A DNA stretch of 64,000 bases from Auriscalpium vulgare (taxonomy: Eukaryota > Basidiomycota > Agaricomycetes > Russulales > Auriscalpiaceae): the NCBI GenBank assembly GCA_019915015.1, contig JAHBBC010000001.1, forward strand, positions 1,860,001 through 1,924,000, in the 5' to 3' direction. This document shows positions 1 to 10,867 of the stretch, in pieces. The notes beneath the pieces are model-generated. The model did not search any database, was not told the DNA's origin, and saw nothing but the letters and a program-made list of their open reading frames with translations. How positions within the stretch are numbered: the stretch's first letter is position 1; each line of letters begins with the position of its first letter. Position numbers and translations under genes: made by a program.

Positions 1-285
1 GTTCATGTCGACGATGAACTGGCTGAGGGCCATGAGGAGGGCGTTCCGCCCGGGATACGAGCTACCGTCGAGGATCTGCGGGTCGGCGATGATGAGGACG
101 TGGTGCGCGCCCTCCTTGGCACCCTGTCGCACAATGAGAGAGGTGAGCATGCGCAGGGGATGCGAGCGTACTGGGGGCACGGGCCAGGTGCATGTTGCGG
201 TGGAGATGAAGAAGAGGCCGAGTTCACTGAGCGCAACGACGAAGAGCCAGAGCCAGCGGAGGACGGTGGTATGGAGACAGTGCAT
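1..285 (-). CDS. Cdc1/Ted1-type membrane metallophosphoesterase, N-terminal part (cut by window edge)
   Basis: This is the 5' end of a gene that runs off the left edge. The start at 285 opens a hydrophobic N-terminal segment (VLRWLWLFVVALSELGLFFI) ending in TCTWP, then one intron (about 180-124, GT-AG, phase 0), then AKEGAHHVLIIADPQILDGS and a SYPGRN-like stretch. The IADPQ motif supplies the first metal-binding aspartate of the calcineurin-like phosphoesterase fold. A signal-anchor helix followed by CxWP and ADPQxxD..SYPG is the pattern of fungal Cdc1 and Ted1 and of animal PGAP5/MPPE1. These ER proteins remodel GPI-anchor ethanolamine phosphate and help GPI proteins leave the ER. Family assignment is from recalled pattern; Cdc1 and Ted1 cannot be separated from this much sequence. 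The remaining catalytic motifs lie outside the window. Confidence 0.75.
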   Translation of the reverse strand, partial: MHCLHTTVLRWLWLFVVALSELGLFFISTATCTWPVPPVRSHPLRMLTSLIVRQGAKEGAHHVLIIADPQILDGSSYPGRNALLMALSQFIVDMN

Positions 286-420
286 GACACAGGAGCCTGC
301 CCGCGACGAGGCTGAGATGGGGCAGGTCTCGAGGGGCAGAGCAGCAGCGTTGGAAGCAAGGGGACGACATGGGTGGGAGCATCGACGTGTCGAAGAACTT
401 GAAGGGGTTCGCCGAGAGCC

Positions 421-427
421 ATATATA
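421..427 (-). promoter_or_regulatory. TATA box of the Cdc1/Ted1-like gene
   Basis: On the minus strand this reads TATATAT, about 136 bp upstream of the ATG at 285. Spacing fits a core promoter with a moderate 5' UTR. No other TATA-like string lies closer. Confidence 0.45.
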
Positions 428-612
428 GAGCAGGCAGAGAGCTAGCCTGCAACGGTATCGTATTCTATGCCCACGGGGTCTATACGATATCCTAGTCAAT
501 CAGCTTTCCCAGCGTGACGTCGTCATGAGAAAGCGGCGGAGGATAGCTGCCCAACGGCTCTCTGTGGCACTGGCGTCAGCAACCAACGTGCGTCTGTCGG
601 GCGAGGGAGAAC

Positions 613-1008
613 CTACGCGCGCACATCCCAGACGCTCTCGCTGCTCGTCCCCACGCGCCGTCGCGCCCACCACTCCGCCCGGTGCCGGATCCACTCGTCG
701 CGCCGCTGCTCGGGGTGCAGTCCCTTGACGCTCATGCAGAACTTGAATTCGTTGAATTTCGGCGTGCAGTGCGCCATCTCGCCGAAGCGGTACAGCGCGC
801 GGAACTGCTTGCCTACCACTACAATTTCAAGCACACTGTCAGGATACCTGCGGGAGAAGGGTCATAAGAGCGCACTGTTGCAGGAGAGGAACTCGTCGAA
901 GAGAGTCATGCAGCTCGGGATGTCTTCCGGCGTTGGATGCAGTGTTCGTAGACGCGACGTCTCCTGCTGTACGGCAAGATTGTAAGCTTGTGTAGATTCG
1001 TCTGACAT
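613..1008 (-). CDS. Emi1/DUF3128 family twin CX9C protein
   Basis: Two exons (1008-876 and 812-613, intron 63 bp, phase 1) give 110 residues starting MSDESTQAYNLAV. The core has two perfect CX9C motifs: C-MTLFDEFLS-C in exon 1 and C-TPKFNEFKF-C in exon 2, separated by the conserved QFRALYRFGEM stretch. This is the signature of the DUF3128 family, named for yeast early meiotic induction protein Emi1. Twin CX9C proteins are usually oxidised by Mia40 in the mitochondrial intermembrane space; yeast Emi1 is needed for IME1 induction and respiratory growth. The C-terminal tail is short and basic (RHRAEWWARRR). It is divergent from the HAD gene starting at 1184, leaving about 175 bp of shared promoter. 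Start chosen because it is the first in-frame ATG and gives an N-terminus of normal length. Confidence 0.8.
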
Positions 1009-1183
1009 TTTTTGTCAGTGTCGCGTGTGTCTATATGTCCCCAAGGCGAAGGAATGTCACGGTTGGGAGTCTTGGTATGAAGGCGAGAACGGAGCCGCGT
1101 CGCGTCCGAGCGCTTGTCGCTCTTGCTTTCACTCACCTCCTCCTCATAGCGCTCTCGACAATGGTCATCGTCCTCCACCCATC

Positions 1184-2268
1184 ATGATTCGCCTCGTCAC
1201 TTTCGATGCGCTGCACACCCTCATCACGCCCCGCAAGCCCTTCCATGTCCAATACTCTGAGGTCTTCCGCCCCTTCCTCGGCGACCTACCGCCCGACGCG
1301 CTCTCCAAGTCCTTCAAACAAGGTAAAACAGACCCTCCAAGCCCGGCTGCGTGTATCTGATTGCTCTTATCCCGCACGTAGCGCTGAAGCAGGTGCAGGC
1401 GGAGAAGCCCGTATATCAGAGCGGCGCGACGAATTGGTGGACTGAGGTCGTACGCCGCACCGCGACGGGGGCAGGGGCCGACCCCCACCTCGTGGAAAAA
1501 CATATGGATGGAATCATGCCGAGCTTGATGCATCGGTTCAGCTCGAGTGAGGGGTACAAGTTGTTTGACGATGCCCTAGATACGCGTGCGTCATAGCCTC
1601 TCACACCGTTCTACAGAAGTGACTGACATACAGACACTTCACGCGTCGTGAATGTCTCGCAGTGATGCAGCTCAAGGAGATGGGCGTCATGACAGGACTC
1701 ATCACAAATGCCGACTCGCGTATCGGTGAGTGCTCTCGTCTCGTTCATAGGCACTCTTTTCTCAAGCAACGGTAGTCTAGTGTCCGCCATGGGGGATCTG
1801 GGCGTACTGCAGCACCTATCGCCCGTGATTGTCAGCGAGCAAATGGGGCACGAGAAGCCATCATTGAACATATTCCTTGCTGCGCTGGTGCAAGCCAAGG
1901 TGCGGAAGACTATAGAGGCTCTGCACGTAGGAGACGACCTCGTACAGTACGCCGACATCCTTTCTCCTGATTCACCCCACTGACTTGGATACGCGTCATT
2001 TCCTTGCAGGGACTATCGGGGAGCATTGAATGCAGGTATGCACAGCATGCTCGTACGGAGACCAGGTCTCGATGGTGCGGGTGAGAGCAAGGAGGAGGGT
2101 GAGGACCTGGCCGCGGTGCGCGTCGCACCCAATCTCGCCGCCGTCGTCGAGTACGTGCGGACAGCAAATTTGCCGCCTGACGAGCCTGCCTTTCAAATGC
2201 CCGCTCCGGTTGTCAAGCGTGCCCCTCCGCCTGTCCGTCCGAGGAAGAGAACGAAGAGGTCGAAGTAG
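1184..2268 (+). CDS. HDHD3-like HAD-superfamily hydrolase
   Basis: Five exons (1184-1322, 1382-1585, 1663-1725, 1781-1946, 2010-2268) join in frame to 276 residues. Motif I is LVTFDALHTL, motif II is GLITNADSR, motif III is the lysine of GHEKPS, and motif IV is HVGDDLVQDYRGALNAGM. The order and the VGD..DYRGA motif match human HDHD3 and related fungal proteins of the subclass-I cap HAD group. Such enzymes usually hydrolyse phosphate esters through an aspartyl phosphate; the substrate of HDHD3 is not established. Motif I is DxLHT rather than DxDxT, so the general acid-base aspartate is absent, as it also appears to be in HDHD3 (DVKDT). The tail is rich in Pro, Arg and Lys. It converges with the bS6m gene, 80 bp apart. 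Confidence 0.82.
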
Positions 2269-2348
2269 ACATGCACTTATGTATTAGCACGATGTGTAGT
2301 ATTTGTACTTGCCCAGGGCGGGCGTCTGGCAGAGCACGATGCATTCAA

Positions 2349-2862
2349 TCAAAATCTCGACGGTGGTGCAGGGGACGGGATTTGAGATTTTGGGACAAGC
2401 CTGCCATGGTATCCAATGGGGTTGCTGACTGTCTTCTCTGAGTGCGACGCCACGTCCTCAATCTTCTCCCCCAGCTTGAGCATCGTCGCGCGGATGACAC
2501 GCGGGTCCTTGCGCAGGATCCTGGCCAGACTGCGCTGGTTCGTTGGCGACGCGTCAAAGTGCATCGTCCAATAGCTGCAGACCAAGTGTCAGCTGGTGCG
2601 CGGGCGGGAGACGGTGGGGACGCACTCTCCGTGATTGAAGTGTATCTTGTTTCGCCGTGTACGTTGCGGGAGTGTCTGTGTGCCCCAGTAGCGGAAGCCC
2701 CGCACGACACCGCCCGCATTCATGACGTGCAGGCCGCACTGGCGTGCCAGCTCCTTGATTGGGGTCTGCAATATGTGAGAACATTGTGCTGGGAGCAAAA
2801 AAACAATCACGAACGTAGTCACGGTTGTGCGCCGCGATACAGAACATCTGGTAGAACGGCAT
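2349..2862 (-). CDS. MRP17: Mitochondrial small-subunit ribosomal protein bS6m (Mrp17 type)
   Basis: Three exons (2862-2815, 2765-2626, 2574-2349) give 137 residues. It begins MPFYQMFCIAAHNRDY, continues with IKELARQCGLHVMNAGGVV and WGTQTLPQRTRR, then YWTMHFDASP and RVIRATMLKLG. This is the ribosomal protein S6 fold in its fungal mitochondrial form: MPxYxxxCIA start, GGVVR, WGxxxLPxR and YWxMxFD are the recognisable landmarks. It binds the platform of the mitoribosomal small subunit next to bS18m. Length is close to other fungal Mrp17 proteins, with a short proline/serine tail. The gene is divergent from SND1 (207 bp between the two ATGs). No separate cleavable presequence is seen, as is usual for this protein. 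Confidence 0.9.
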
Positions 2863-3069
2863 GGTGAAAGTCGAGTTCGACGTGCTACTGGGAACGCGCT
2901 CCCGTTGAAGGATCGGGGAGGGCCGTGGACCAGCGTGGGAGCCGTGGTCCACTGTAGGTCCATATGTCGCGTGCCCAACTAAACCGGTGAGACTAACGCT
3001 GGTACTTCGAGTTCTCTTCTCACTCTCCAACTGCCCCCTTCCCCACAGCGTCTATCACACCCACAAAAT

Positions 3070-6000
3070 ATGTCTTTCAAAGCAGTGAGGCCCCCTTTCC
3101 TCGTCCAATTTTTGGCATGTTTCCTGATCCAGAACCGTGCGTCTGCAGATTGTCAAAAGTGCGTTTTGCAATTTCGCATACCTCAGGAGGCAGATATTCA
3201 CGCATTTGTGCAGGCGCGATCTCTGGTGACTCGCTCGTTCTGCGTGGCCGTCCAGGACCGCAAGGCCAACCGCCTAAGGAACGGTGCGTGCCATGCATAT
3301 TACTCAAGCACCAACTCTTGACTGTTGTACCCCTCGCGCCCAGAATTTTGCACCTCGCCGATGTCACATCACCCCGCCTAGGCAACGCATCTCGAGAGGA
3401 TGAGGTGCGCTTCCCATGCCCCCCACCGCTCCGTCGCTCCTCTTAATCGATTTGCGCGTGCGCACAGACATGGGCATACGAGGCGCGCGAGTTCCTGCGC
3501 TCCTTCGCCGTCGGAAAGGAGATCACGTTCACCTCATCGCACCAGCTCCCGCCCAACGACGACGTCCCGCGCGACCTCGGCAACGGCGAGATCAACGGCG
3601 TGGACGTCTCGAACGAGCTCTTGCGCAGCGGCTGGGCGAAGGTGAAGGAGTTCAAGCGCGACCCGACAGACGAGGACAACAAGCGTAAGGACGTTGAGAA
3701 CGAGGCGCGCACCGCGCATCGTGGAATCTGGAATCCTCACGGGCCAAAGGTGCGTTGCGTAAATTCTGCTGGCCAGGGTATCGTGCTGACTTCAGGCAGG
3801 CGCACGCTGTCAACTACACGATGCCGCTCGACTCGCAAGCCTTCATCACAGAGTGGAAAGGGAAGTCCATAGACGGTGCGTGCAGTCAACCTACCAACAT
3901 ATCCCCTAACTCACACGTGCTCCTCCCAGCCGTTGTTGAAGGCGTCCGTGACGGTTCGACCCTCCGCATCCGCCTCATTATGCCCGAAGATGGCGAGCAT
4001 CAATTTATCAACCTCACCCTCGCCGGCGTGCGCAGCGCCCGCGCCGCATCGAAACAAGGAGAGCCATCCGAGCCCTGGGGAGAAGAAGTGGGTCTTCACG
4101 CTAGTCCACGCCGCCCCATGTATCCCCCGCACCGCAACACAATATTAATACAACCGTGCTTTTTCTTTTCCATGTGCCCCGTAATCAAATTCAATGCCAA
4201 CTGCGAATGCGAATGCGAATGCGAATGCGAATGGATAGGCGAAATTCTTCACTGAGTCGCGGCTGCTCCAGCGCGCCGTCAAGGTACAACTACTCTCCCT
4301 GCCCACCGCATCCGCAACACCCTTCCAAGTCAACGCAAACGGGGGCCCTCCAGCGCCCGCAAGCATATTCATCGGCAACGGTGCGTCCATCCCCTCCCTT
4401 CAGCTCCCCGCTCACTCATCCCGCCCGCAGTCCTGCACCCCGCAGGCAACATCGCGGAGCACCTCGTCGCCGGCGGGCTCGCGCGCGTCGTCGAATGGCA
4501 GGCCGGCATGCTCGCGCAGTACGGTGGCTCGGAGCGCCTGCGCGCCGCCGAGAAAACCGCAAAGGAGAAGCGCATCGGGCTCTATGCGAACGCGCCGGTG
4601 CCCGCGAGCAACGGCAAGGCGGCGGCCACCGCGAACGGGGCGCGCTCGTTCGACGCGACGGTCATCCGTGTGTGGTCGGGGGACCAGGTTTCAGTCGTTG
4701 AGAAAGACGGGAAGGAGCGCCGCATCCAGCTGAGCTCAACGCGTGGGCCGAAGTACGCTTTTGTTCTCTTTTGGGTTTCATTTTTGCGGTCAGAGTTACG
4801 GTATTGATGGGGTGGTGGCAGGCTGTCCGACCCGAAACAGGCGTACTACGCACAGGAGGCTCGGGAGTTCCTCCGCCGGAAGTTAATAGGCAAGCACGTC
4901 AAGATCCACGTTGATTTTGTCCGCCCGCGCGATGGTGAGTACGAGGAGCGCGAGTCTGCGACGATCCGCTATGGGAACCAAAATGCGTACGTGGCGCCCC
5001 TTCTTCATTAAATCACCACGTGTGCCCTGATTGACGCACGATCTCGCAAATGCAGCAATATTGCGGAGCAGCTCATCGAGAAGGGCCTCGCGAGCGTCGT
5101 GCGGCACAAGCGTGACGACGAGGATCGCTCGCCCGATTACGACAAGTTGATGGCAGCGGAGCAAACGTCAGTCCTCTCCACCTCGAAGTCTCATGACCGC
5201 TGACCTCCTCGTCATATGGCCAGTGCTGTGGCCGAAACGCGTGGTATCCATTCCGGCAAGGAACAAGCTGCTCCGAAGGCACCGCTGAACTTGTCCGAGG
5301 TGTGTGTGTTTGTTGACGTACAAGGGCGCGTGCTGATGGTTCGTCTGGGTAGGCTGCACACCGCGCTACTCAGTTCGTCAGCGGCTTCAAGCGGCAAGGT
5401 AGGATACCGGCCGTGGTTGAGTACGTCGCTGCCGGCTCGCGATTCAAGTAACATCTCCCACATTTTGCACGATTCACAAAGAAACTAATCCTTGTATCAG
5501 AATTTTCCTGCCAAAAGACAACCAAGTCCTCACCCTCGTCCTCGCTGGCATCCGCGCACCCCGCACAGCACGCAATCCATCTGAGAAGAGCGAGCCGTAC
5601 GGCCCGGAGGCGGCCGAGTTCGCTACCCGCCGGTACATGCAGCGCGATGTGGAGATCGAAATCGACACCGTGGACAAGTCCGGCGGGTTCATCGGCGCAC
5701 TCTACGTCAACAAGACGGAGAACGCCGCCGTGACACTGGTTACAGAGGGCTTGGCGACGGTTCACTCGTTTTCTGCGGACACTTTGAGTTGGTCGAGGCA
5801 TCTATATGACGCGGAGGTGAGTTGGGGAGCGGTTTTGATTGCACGACTTGCTCATGTTTGTTTCAGGAGCAAGCGAAGCGGGCCAAACGCAATGTACGCG
5901 AAATGCTTGATCATTGAGGGCGATACTGACACGTAATCTTCAGCTCTGGGTCAACTTCGACGAAACAGCCGTGGTGGAGGAGGCGCCAGCAGAGGAGGAC

Positions 6001-6833
6001 TCAAGTGCATTGCAGCCCGACTACCTCGATGTCATCGTCAGCGATGTGCGGACGAAGAACGGGTTCAGCTTTTCTGTGCAAATTCTCAATACAGAGGGTG
6101 CGTGAGGCTTTGATTCCCCCGCCACAGATAGGCTAATATTTGCTGCAGGCATAGCACATCTGGAGCAACTCATGCGCGAATTTTCATTACACCACAAAGT
6201 CGCTGCGTCGCCGGCCAATTTTACACCAAAAAGCGGGGACCTCGTCTCGGCGAAGTTCAGCGACGGCTCTTGGTACCGAGCGCGGATCCGCCGCGCCTCG
6301 CCTGTCAAGCGCGAAGCCGAGGTCACATTTATTGACTACGGCAACCAGGACACTGTTGGCTTTCAGAACATCCGCCCGCTCGACCCTAAGTTCCGCTCGC
6401 TACCCGGCCAAGCGCACGAAGCGCGTCTCAGGTAGAGTTTCCAAATGCTCTATAATTTCCGCGATGATAAACGTTCGTGTCCCGCAGCTTCATCAAGCTT
6501 GTCGGCCCGGAGAGCGAGTACCACCAAGAGGCTATCGACAGGTTCCGCTCACTTTGCGAGGGTCGCAAACTCGTCGCCAACATCGACCACAAGGAGGGCT
6601 CGTTGCTGCACCTGCGTCTGATCGACCCCGCGGACCCCGCCGTTGCAGATGACCCGCTCGCGTCGATCAACGCGGAGCTGCTTGCGGAGGGCGTCGCGGC
6701 CATCGACCGCAAGGGCTGCAAGTACCTCGGTGCGTACCCGCAGGTCGTGAAGAAGCTCCAGGAGTCGGTGGGCCATGCGAAGAAGGCCCGTGCCGGTATG
6801 TTCGAGTTCGGTGATGTCGAGGAGGACGAGTGA
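3070..6833 (+). CDS. SND1: SND1 / Tudor-SN: staphylococcal nuclease-like repeats plus Tudor domain
   Basis: At least a dozen exons assemble into one frame of roughly 900 residues. The start MSFKA|IVKSAISGDSLVLRG opens SN-like domain 1. Further repeats begin at VVEGVRDGSTLRIRL, ATVIRVWSGDQVSVV and VVEYVAAGSRFRIFL, each followed by WxxEAREFLR-type helices. A Tudor domain follows: LVSAKFSDGSWYRARI then EVTFIDYGNQDTV (about 6235-6355). A last half SN domain ends EFGDVEEDE. This is the four-and-a-half SN plus Tudor layout of SND1, a cytoplasmic RNA-binding protein tied to RNA decay, splicing and RISC in animals. Its function in basidiomycetes is little known. First introns are short: codons 1-5 form exon 1. 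One intron (about 4087-4236) contains a hexanucleotide repeat. The stop at 6831-6833 follows a run of acidic codons. Confidence 0.92.
4203..4232 (+). repeat. (GCGAAT)5 microsatellite inside an SND1 intron
   Basis: Five perfect tandem copies of GCGAAT, just before the 3' splice site of the intron that separates ...EPWGEE from AKFFTESRLL. Being intronic, its length can vary without frame effect. Confidence 0.9.
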
Positions 6834-7642
6834 GTGAGTGCCGGGGGTCGAGTGTGAACGAGGCGGTCCAGGTGTATATACTTTGATCTGTGAACTCGCC
6901 TTCGATGCGGGAATTGATGTGGTATGGTGAAGTCTGAGCTCGCGCGGCTGGGAGGGCAGCTTGTGCGCCCGGGACCACTAGTTCCTCGAGCTCGATTTGG
7001 GTGTGCACGATGGCGGCGTGAGGCGCGTGGGTAGCATGAGCTGTGCACGGCGGCTCTTGCGCCGTGCTCCGTGCCAGGGGCGCTGCTGAATCCTGTGTCC
7101 TGACATTGTTTGTTCTCAGCAGCATCAACGAGCTCTGGACGTCACGAGAGGCTGCCTGAATGGGTATATCGCGCCTCCCGCTTCCCGCCACCGCCTATGC
7201 ACCCTTGTTCGCTTTTCGAAGCCTGCTGCGCTTGCCGATCAACCGTTACCCCCAGCCATCGTCCCCTGTGCCCAGCACCGTGCTGTTCATGTCTGGAGCA
7301 AACTATACTTGGGACGCCAGCACGCTGAAGGGGGTACGCGGCCTTCGCACGGCTCACCCGGCGTCGCCAGCCTGCACACATACACGTGTGACACACGTTG
7401 TGTCTGGCCGTCCCCATCTTCCAGTTCTCGAGTGGCGAGACGCCTTTTCATATCCTCCATATCAGACCGCAGCCTAAGATCTCGTATTTGACAGCTCACG
7501 GCTGTGCTGGGGCCATGTCGAGGTATTAAGGTCGCGAGAGTCCTGCGCACATCCGCTGCAGACGCACAGCGCTACCCTTACCAGCTACCCTGCTTTCCTT
7601 TCCGCATTTCGCATTCGCATTCTGGACTACGACAGCACGACG
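6834..7642. other. Intergenic region between SND1 and the coiled-coil gene
   Basis: Holds the SND1 3' UTR and the upstream region of the gene at 7643. Open frames here are short and show no family pattern. No clear TATA box; the last 80 bp before 7643 are pyrimidine-rich, as is common near fungal transcription starts. Confidence 0.5.
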
Positions 7643-8848
7643 ATGAACCCACCCCGAGTAACAGTGGAAGATGTCCCCGACGAAGAGTACGACCCTGCCG
7701 CCTTGTCCACTAGATCGAACTGCTCACCGAGCTTCCGACCCAGGACGTCTCTCATGGCCCAGTTGCGCGAGGCCGCCGCCACACCCACACCCTTAGCCGA
7801 GTTCCTCCTCGACCCCGAGGCCATCCACTCGCTCACATCTGCACGCTCCTCATCGCGCGAGCACCGCCGGCAACAGAGCAGCCGTGGCGCAAGCGCCTCT
7901 ACCGAGCGCGGGCGCAGCGACAAGGGCAAGGGCAAAGAGCGGCGCCGGTCGGACGCGGCGAGCTCGATGCTGAGCATCGTGCTCGCCGAGGAGGAGCGCC
8001 AGGCGCACCATCTCAAGGCCATGCTGCGCGTCACGGGCGAGCGCCTCGAGAACGAGGTGCGCCGGTCCGACACGGCCGAGCAGCGCGCGACCGTCGCGGA
8101 GCTGCGTGCGCGCGAGGCGGGCAACCGCGCGGGCACGGCGGAGCAGGCGCAGCACGCGGCAGAGATGGACGCGGCGCGCGCACGCGAGGAGACGAAGCGC
8201 TTCCAGATGCAGCTCGACACCGCGGAGCGCGAGATGCGGCGCGTGCAGGCGGAGCTCGCGCGAGTGACGCGGCAGAAGGAGGACTCGGACGAGGCGGCGG
8301 CGAAGGCGCGGGATATGGCACGCAAGTGGCAGGCCGCGCTGAAGGACTTCCAGGCGCGCGAGGAGGGGAGGGAGGAGGGCATGCGCATGGCGATGTACAA
8401 GCGCTATGATGATGGGCGGGAGGACGGGTGGGAGGAGGGGCACAGCGAGGGGTACGATGAGGGCCGGAAGGAGGGATTTAACGAGGGGAAGCGGAGTGGG
8501 TTCGAGGAGGGCAGGCAGATGGGCCGGAGGGAGGAGCGCAAATACGCGGTGCATGCGTACAACCGATACCAGGGCGACTTTGCGCGGGCCTACGACAACC
8601 GCACGATGTCCCGAGAATCGCTGGTCTATCCTCCGAGGAGCACTGTGAATGACGTGAGTGCATCTTCGCACACATCACGCACCATAAAACTGACGCACGA
8701 ACAGAGCCAGGAGCGGATACAGCACTGGGCAGCAAGGACAGAAGAATCTGTTCGGACGCCCGAGATTCACAAACCGCGACCCGTCTGGCTACGCAGGGCG
8801 GTAACTGCAGAGCCCCTTGTTGAAGGACGTGGAGGCGCTGACGACTGA
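7643..8848 (+). CDS. Coiled-coil protein with a C-terminal GX3 glycine ladder
   Basis: No known family was recognised. The frame gives 401 residues if unspliced. Residues about 60-110 are Ser/Arg/Lys-rich and disordered. Residues about 115-245 are strongly heptad-like, rich in Ala, Glu, Arg (AELRAREAGN, DTAEREMRRVQAELARV). Residues about 255-295 contain ten glycines at exact four-residue spacing, from YDDG through REDG, WEEG, HSEG, YDEG, RKEG, FNEG, KRSG, FEEG to RQMG. A further segment has KYAVHAYNRYQGDFARAY. A likely intron (8654-8704, GTGAGT donor, CTGAC branch, CAG end) is 51 bp and free of stops, so splicing or retention both keep the frame. Probably an intracellular scaffold-type protein; function unknown. 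Confidence 0.65.
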   Translation: MNPPRVTVEDVPDEEYDPAALSTRSNCSPSFRPRTSLMAQLREAAATPTPLAEFLLDPEAIHSLTSARSSSREHRRQQSSRGASASTERGRSDKGKGKERRRSDAASSMLSIVLAEEERQAHHLKAMLRVTGERLENEVRRSDTAEQRATVAELRAREAGNRAGTAEQAQHAAEMDAARAREETKRFQMQLDTAEREMRRVQAELARVTRQKEDSDEAAAKARDMARKWQAALKDFQAREEGREEGMRMAMYKRYDDGREDGWEEGHSEGYDEGRKEGFNEGKRSGFEEGRQMGRREERKYAVHAYNRYQGDFARAYDNRTMSRESLVYPPRSTVNDVSASSHTSRTIKLTHEQSQERIQHWAARTEESVRTPEIHKPRPVWLRRAVTAEPLVEGRGGADD

Positions 8849-9865
8849 CCACCGTGTGCGCGTCGACATGACTATATGATGCCGTTAAACCCTGTACATG
8901 CCAGATCCAGAGTCCCCATGCTTATATATTGCACCACTTACAGGACACTTGCCTGACACTTGCCATGGAAATGGCATGATTTTGATGACAAGATAGTTCA
9001 TCAATGATTGAAAGCCGTGTCTCGTGAAACGGTGCTGCTGAAAGCGAAATCGTCATTGACTTGATGTGCCGGCGAGTCATGCGGCCGGAGAGGAGAGAGA
9101 GTCACTGCAGAGACGATACTCACGTCCGTCGTCGGAGTTACAGTCGGCGATATGTGCACGTGATGTCGTGCATTAATGATGTCTTTTTCTCCCCCTCCAC
9201 TGCGCGTCTTTTGGTCCACTTGGACACTGTCACACTTTACTATCCTGCACCAACCACAGACAAATCATTGTGGTACATAAGACTAGTGAAATGCACTGCA
9301 ACCGCGCGACATTTTCACAGGCCTCACTGGGGGCGCGACTACTCTTCCTGAGGCAGAGTAGCTAGATTCAACCAGGAGCTGCGCATGGCACGTTCGGCGG
9401 TCCGCAACTGAAATATCGCAAATGGCGAGCCTTGGATTGAAGACCGTCTTAGATGTTGCCCGGCGGCAGCCCAACAGATGATTGCATAGGTGCGGCCAAT
9501 GTCACCGTGTTTGCCATTGCAGTGTCTGTACCTCCATCTCTCATCATTGATCCCACGACGGAGCTGCGCAATGCACGTCCGGCGCGGCGTGAGCTGAGGT
9601 ACTAGTCGGTGACGGTGACCAGATGCCTCACTGGTTTGGTTCGAATGCCGCCCTATGCTCGACGGTCAGGCGCGCGAGCAGATCGCGAAGGTTGCGCAAT
9701 TGATTGAGCGCCGTGTAAGGGAAAGGCAGTAAATGCCGCGTACATAAAAACATAAAAATAAGTAGCCACAACGGACCGTCGCCATAATCTGAAAAGTAAG
9801 AGTAACGACTCCGGCGGAGACAAGCCATAGAAACGCAGATGACAGCACCCACCCCTCCCCAAGAA
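8849..9865. other. Gene-free stretch with an imperfect direct repeat
   Basis: No frame with family features or coherent splicing was found. GGAGCTGCGCA..GCACG.. CGGCG occurs twice, near 9376 and 9570, suggesting decayed repeat copies. The right end is the 3' flank of the CmcJ-like gene. Confidence 0.4.
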
Positions 9866-10813
9866 CTACACCCTATCGAAGACCAACGCCCTGATCTCGA
9901 TCGACTGCCTCTGTGGCGCGTCCGCAGGACTCGTCGTGTCCAAGAACGCGGTGTGCGGTGTCAGCCGCGCGCGGCCCGGGGTCTCGTCCGTGTCGAAGCA
10001 CTTGACCAGGACGACTTCGTCCGGCGTCTGGTTGCTCTGATAGTACCACCGGTGCTTGGGGTTGAACTTGACGCCGAACGCCGCGCCCTCGCGGTCCGGG
10101 TATACGAGGCGTGTCGCGATGAGGTCCTTGTCGGGATTGAGCGTGCGCCAATCCCCGACGGCGAGGGGGTGGTGGGCGACCGGGTTTGCTATCGGGCGCC
10201 ATACGTTGATGATGCGCACGCGGCCCTGCAGCAAGCGGTCCGCATCCTCGGGCAGGTGGCGGCGCACGCGTGCAATCCCGCCTTCGAAGGATTGGTCGAC
10301 GTGCACACGGGTCTGCAGGTTGGCGGTCAGCTCAGTATGCTTACTCGCAGATGTGGCACACCATACCGCTGGACGGCGCCTTGCCTCCGGAGGCTCGCCG
10401 TCTCGAGGCGGACCCCTGCGGTGCAGTCAATAAACTGACAGAGACTCGGGGATCGTCGCAGACCTGATTGTATGGTCGAAGATGAACACTCTATTGGCGC
10501 CAGCCTCCTTTCGGAGGAGGTCCTCGACTTCCTTGTAGTACTTCGACGTGATGGCCTTTTCGTCGATGAAGTTCTTCTCCTCGCTCACATGTTTGAGGAA
10601 AGCGAAGCCGGTGGTGTCAAGGGACACAGTATCCTCCTTCCCCCGCACGTCATGGATCATCGCAGAATACAGCTTCCAGACGACATTGGTCTGCGCAGTG
10701 CCATCGGATGGCGGGTGCGTGCATGCGAAAGGCGGCTCGCCCGAGGTAATCGACGCGAGGTAGTTCAGCCGAGCGTGGACGTCGTGGGTAGAGAGGGCGG
10801 CAGCGGGAGCCAT
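9866..10813 (-). CDS. CmcJ/AsaB-family non-haem oxygenase-like protein
   Basis: Three exons (10813-10464, 10415-10367, 10312-9866) join in frame to 281 residues. Landmarks in order: VHARLNYLA near the N-terminus; VFIFDHTIR; then RVHVDQSF; RIINVWRPI; ATRLVYPDREG; HRWYYQSNQTPDEVVLVKC; TPHTAFLD; and a final RQSIEIRALVF. This is the CmcJ/NvfI-AsaB/GA4-desaturase family of fungi, whose members carry out hydroxylation or desaturation in secondary metabolism. HxD in RVHVDQ and the later histidine of TPHTAF are the expected metal ligands. The protein is cytosolic, with no signal peptide. No other biosynthetic gene is adjacent, so no cluster is claimed. Its substrate cannot be inferred. Confidence 0.82.
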
Positions 10814-10861
10814 GGCTCAAAGACGCTCTAGCTGTGAGGAGCACGCAGAATCCTCCACTGC

Positions 10862-10867
10862 CTTTAT
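10862..10867 (-). promoter_or_regulatory. TATA box of the CmcJ-like gene
   Basis: Reads TATAAA on the minus strand, about 50 bp upstream of the ATG at 10813, within AGCTATAAAGGC. Confidence 0.55.

Noticed and set aside
9600..9670. tRNA-like T-loop string GGTTCGAAT
   Set aside because: No matching acceptor stem, D-loop or anticodon arm could be drawn around it.
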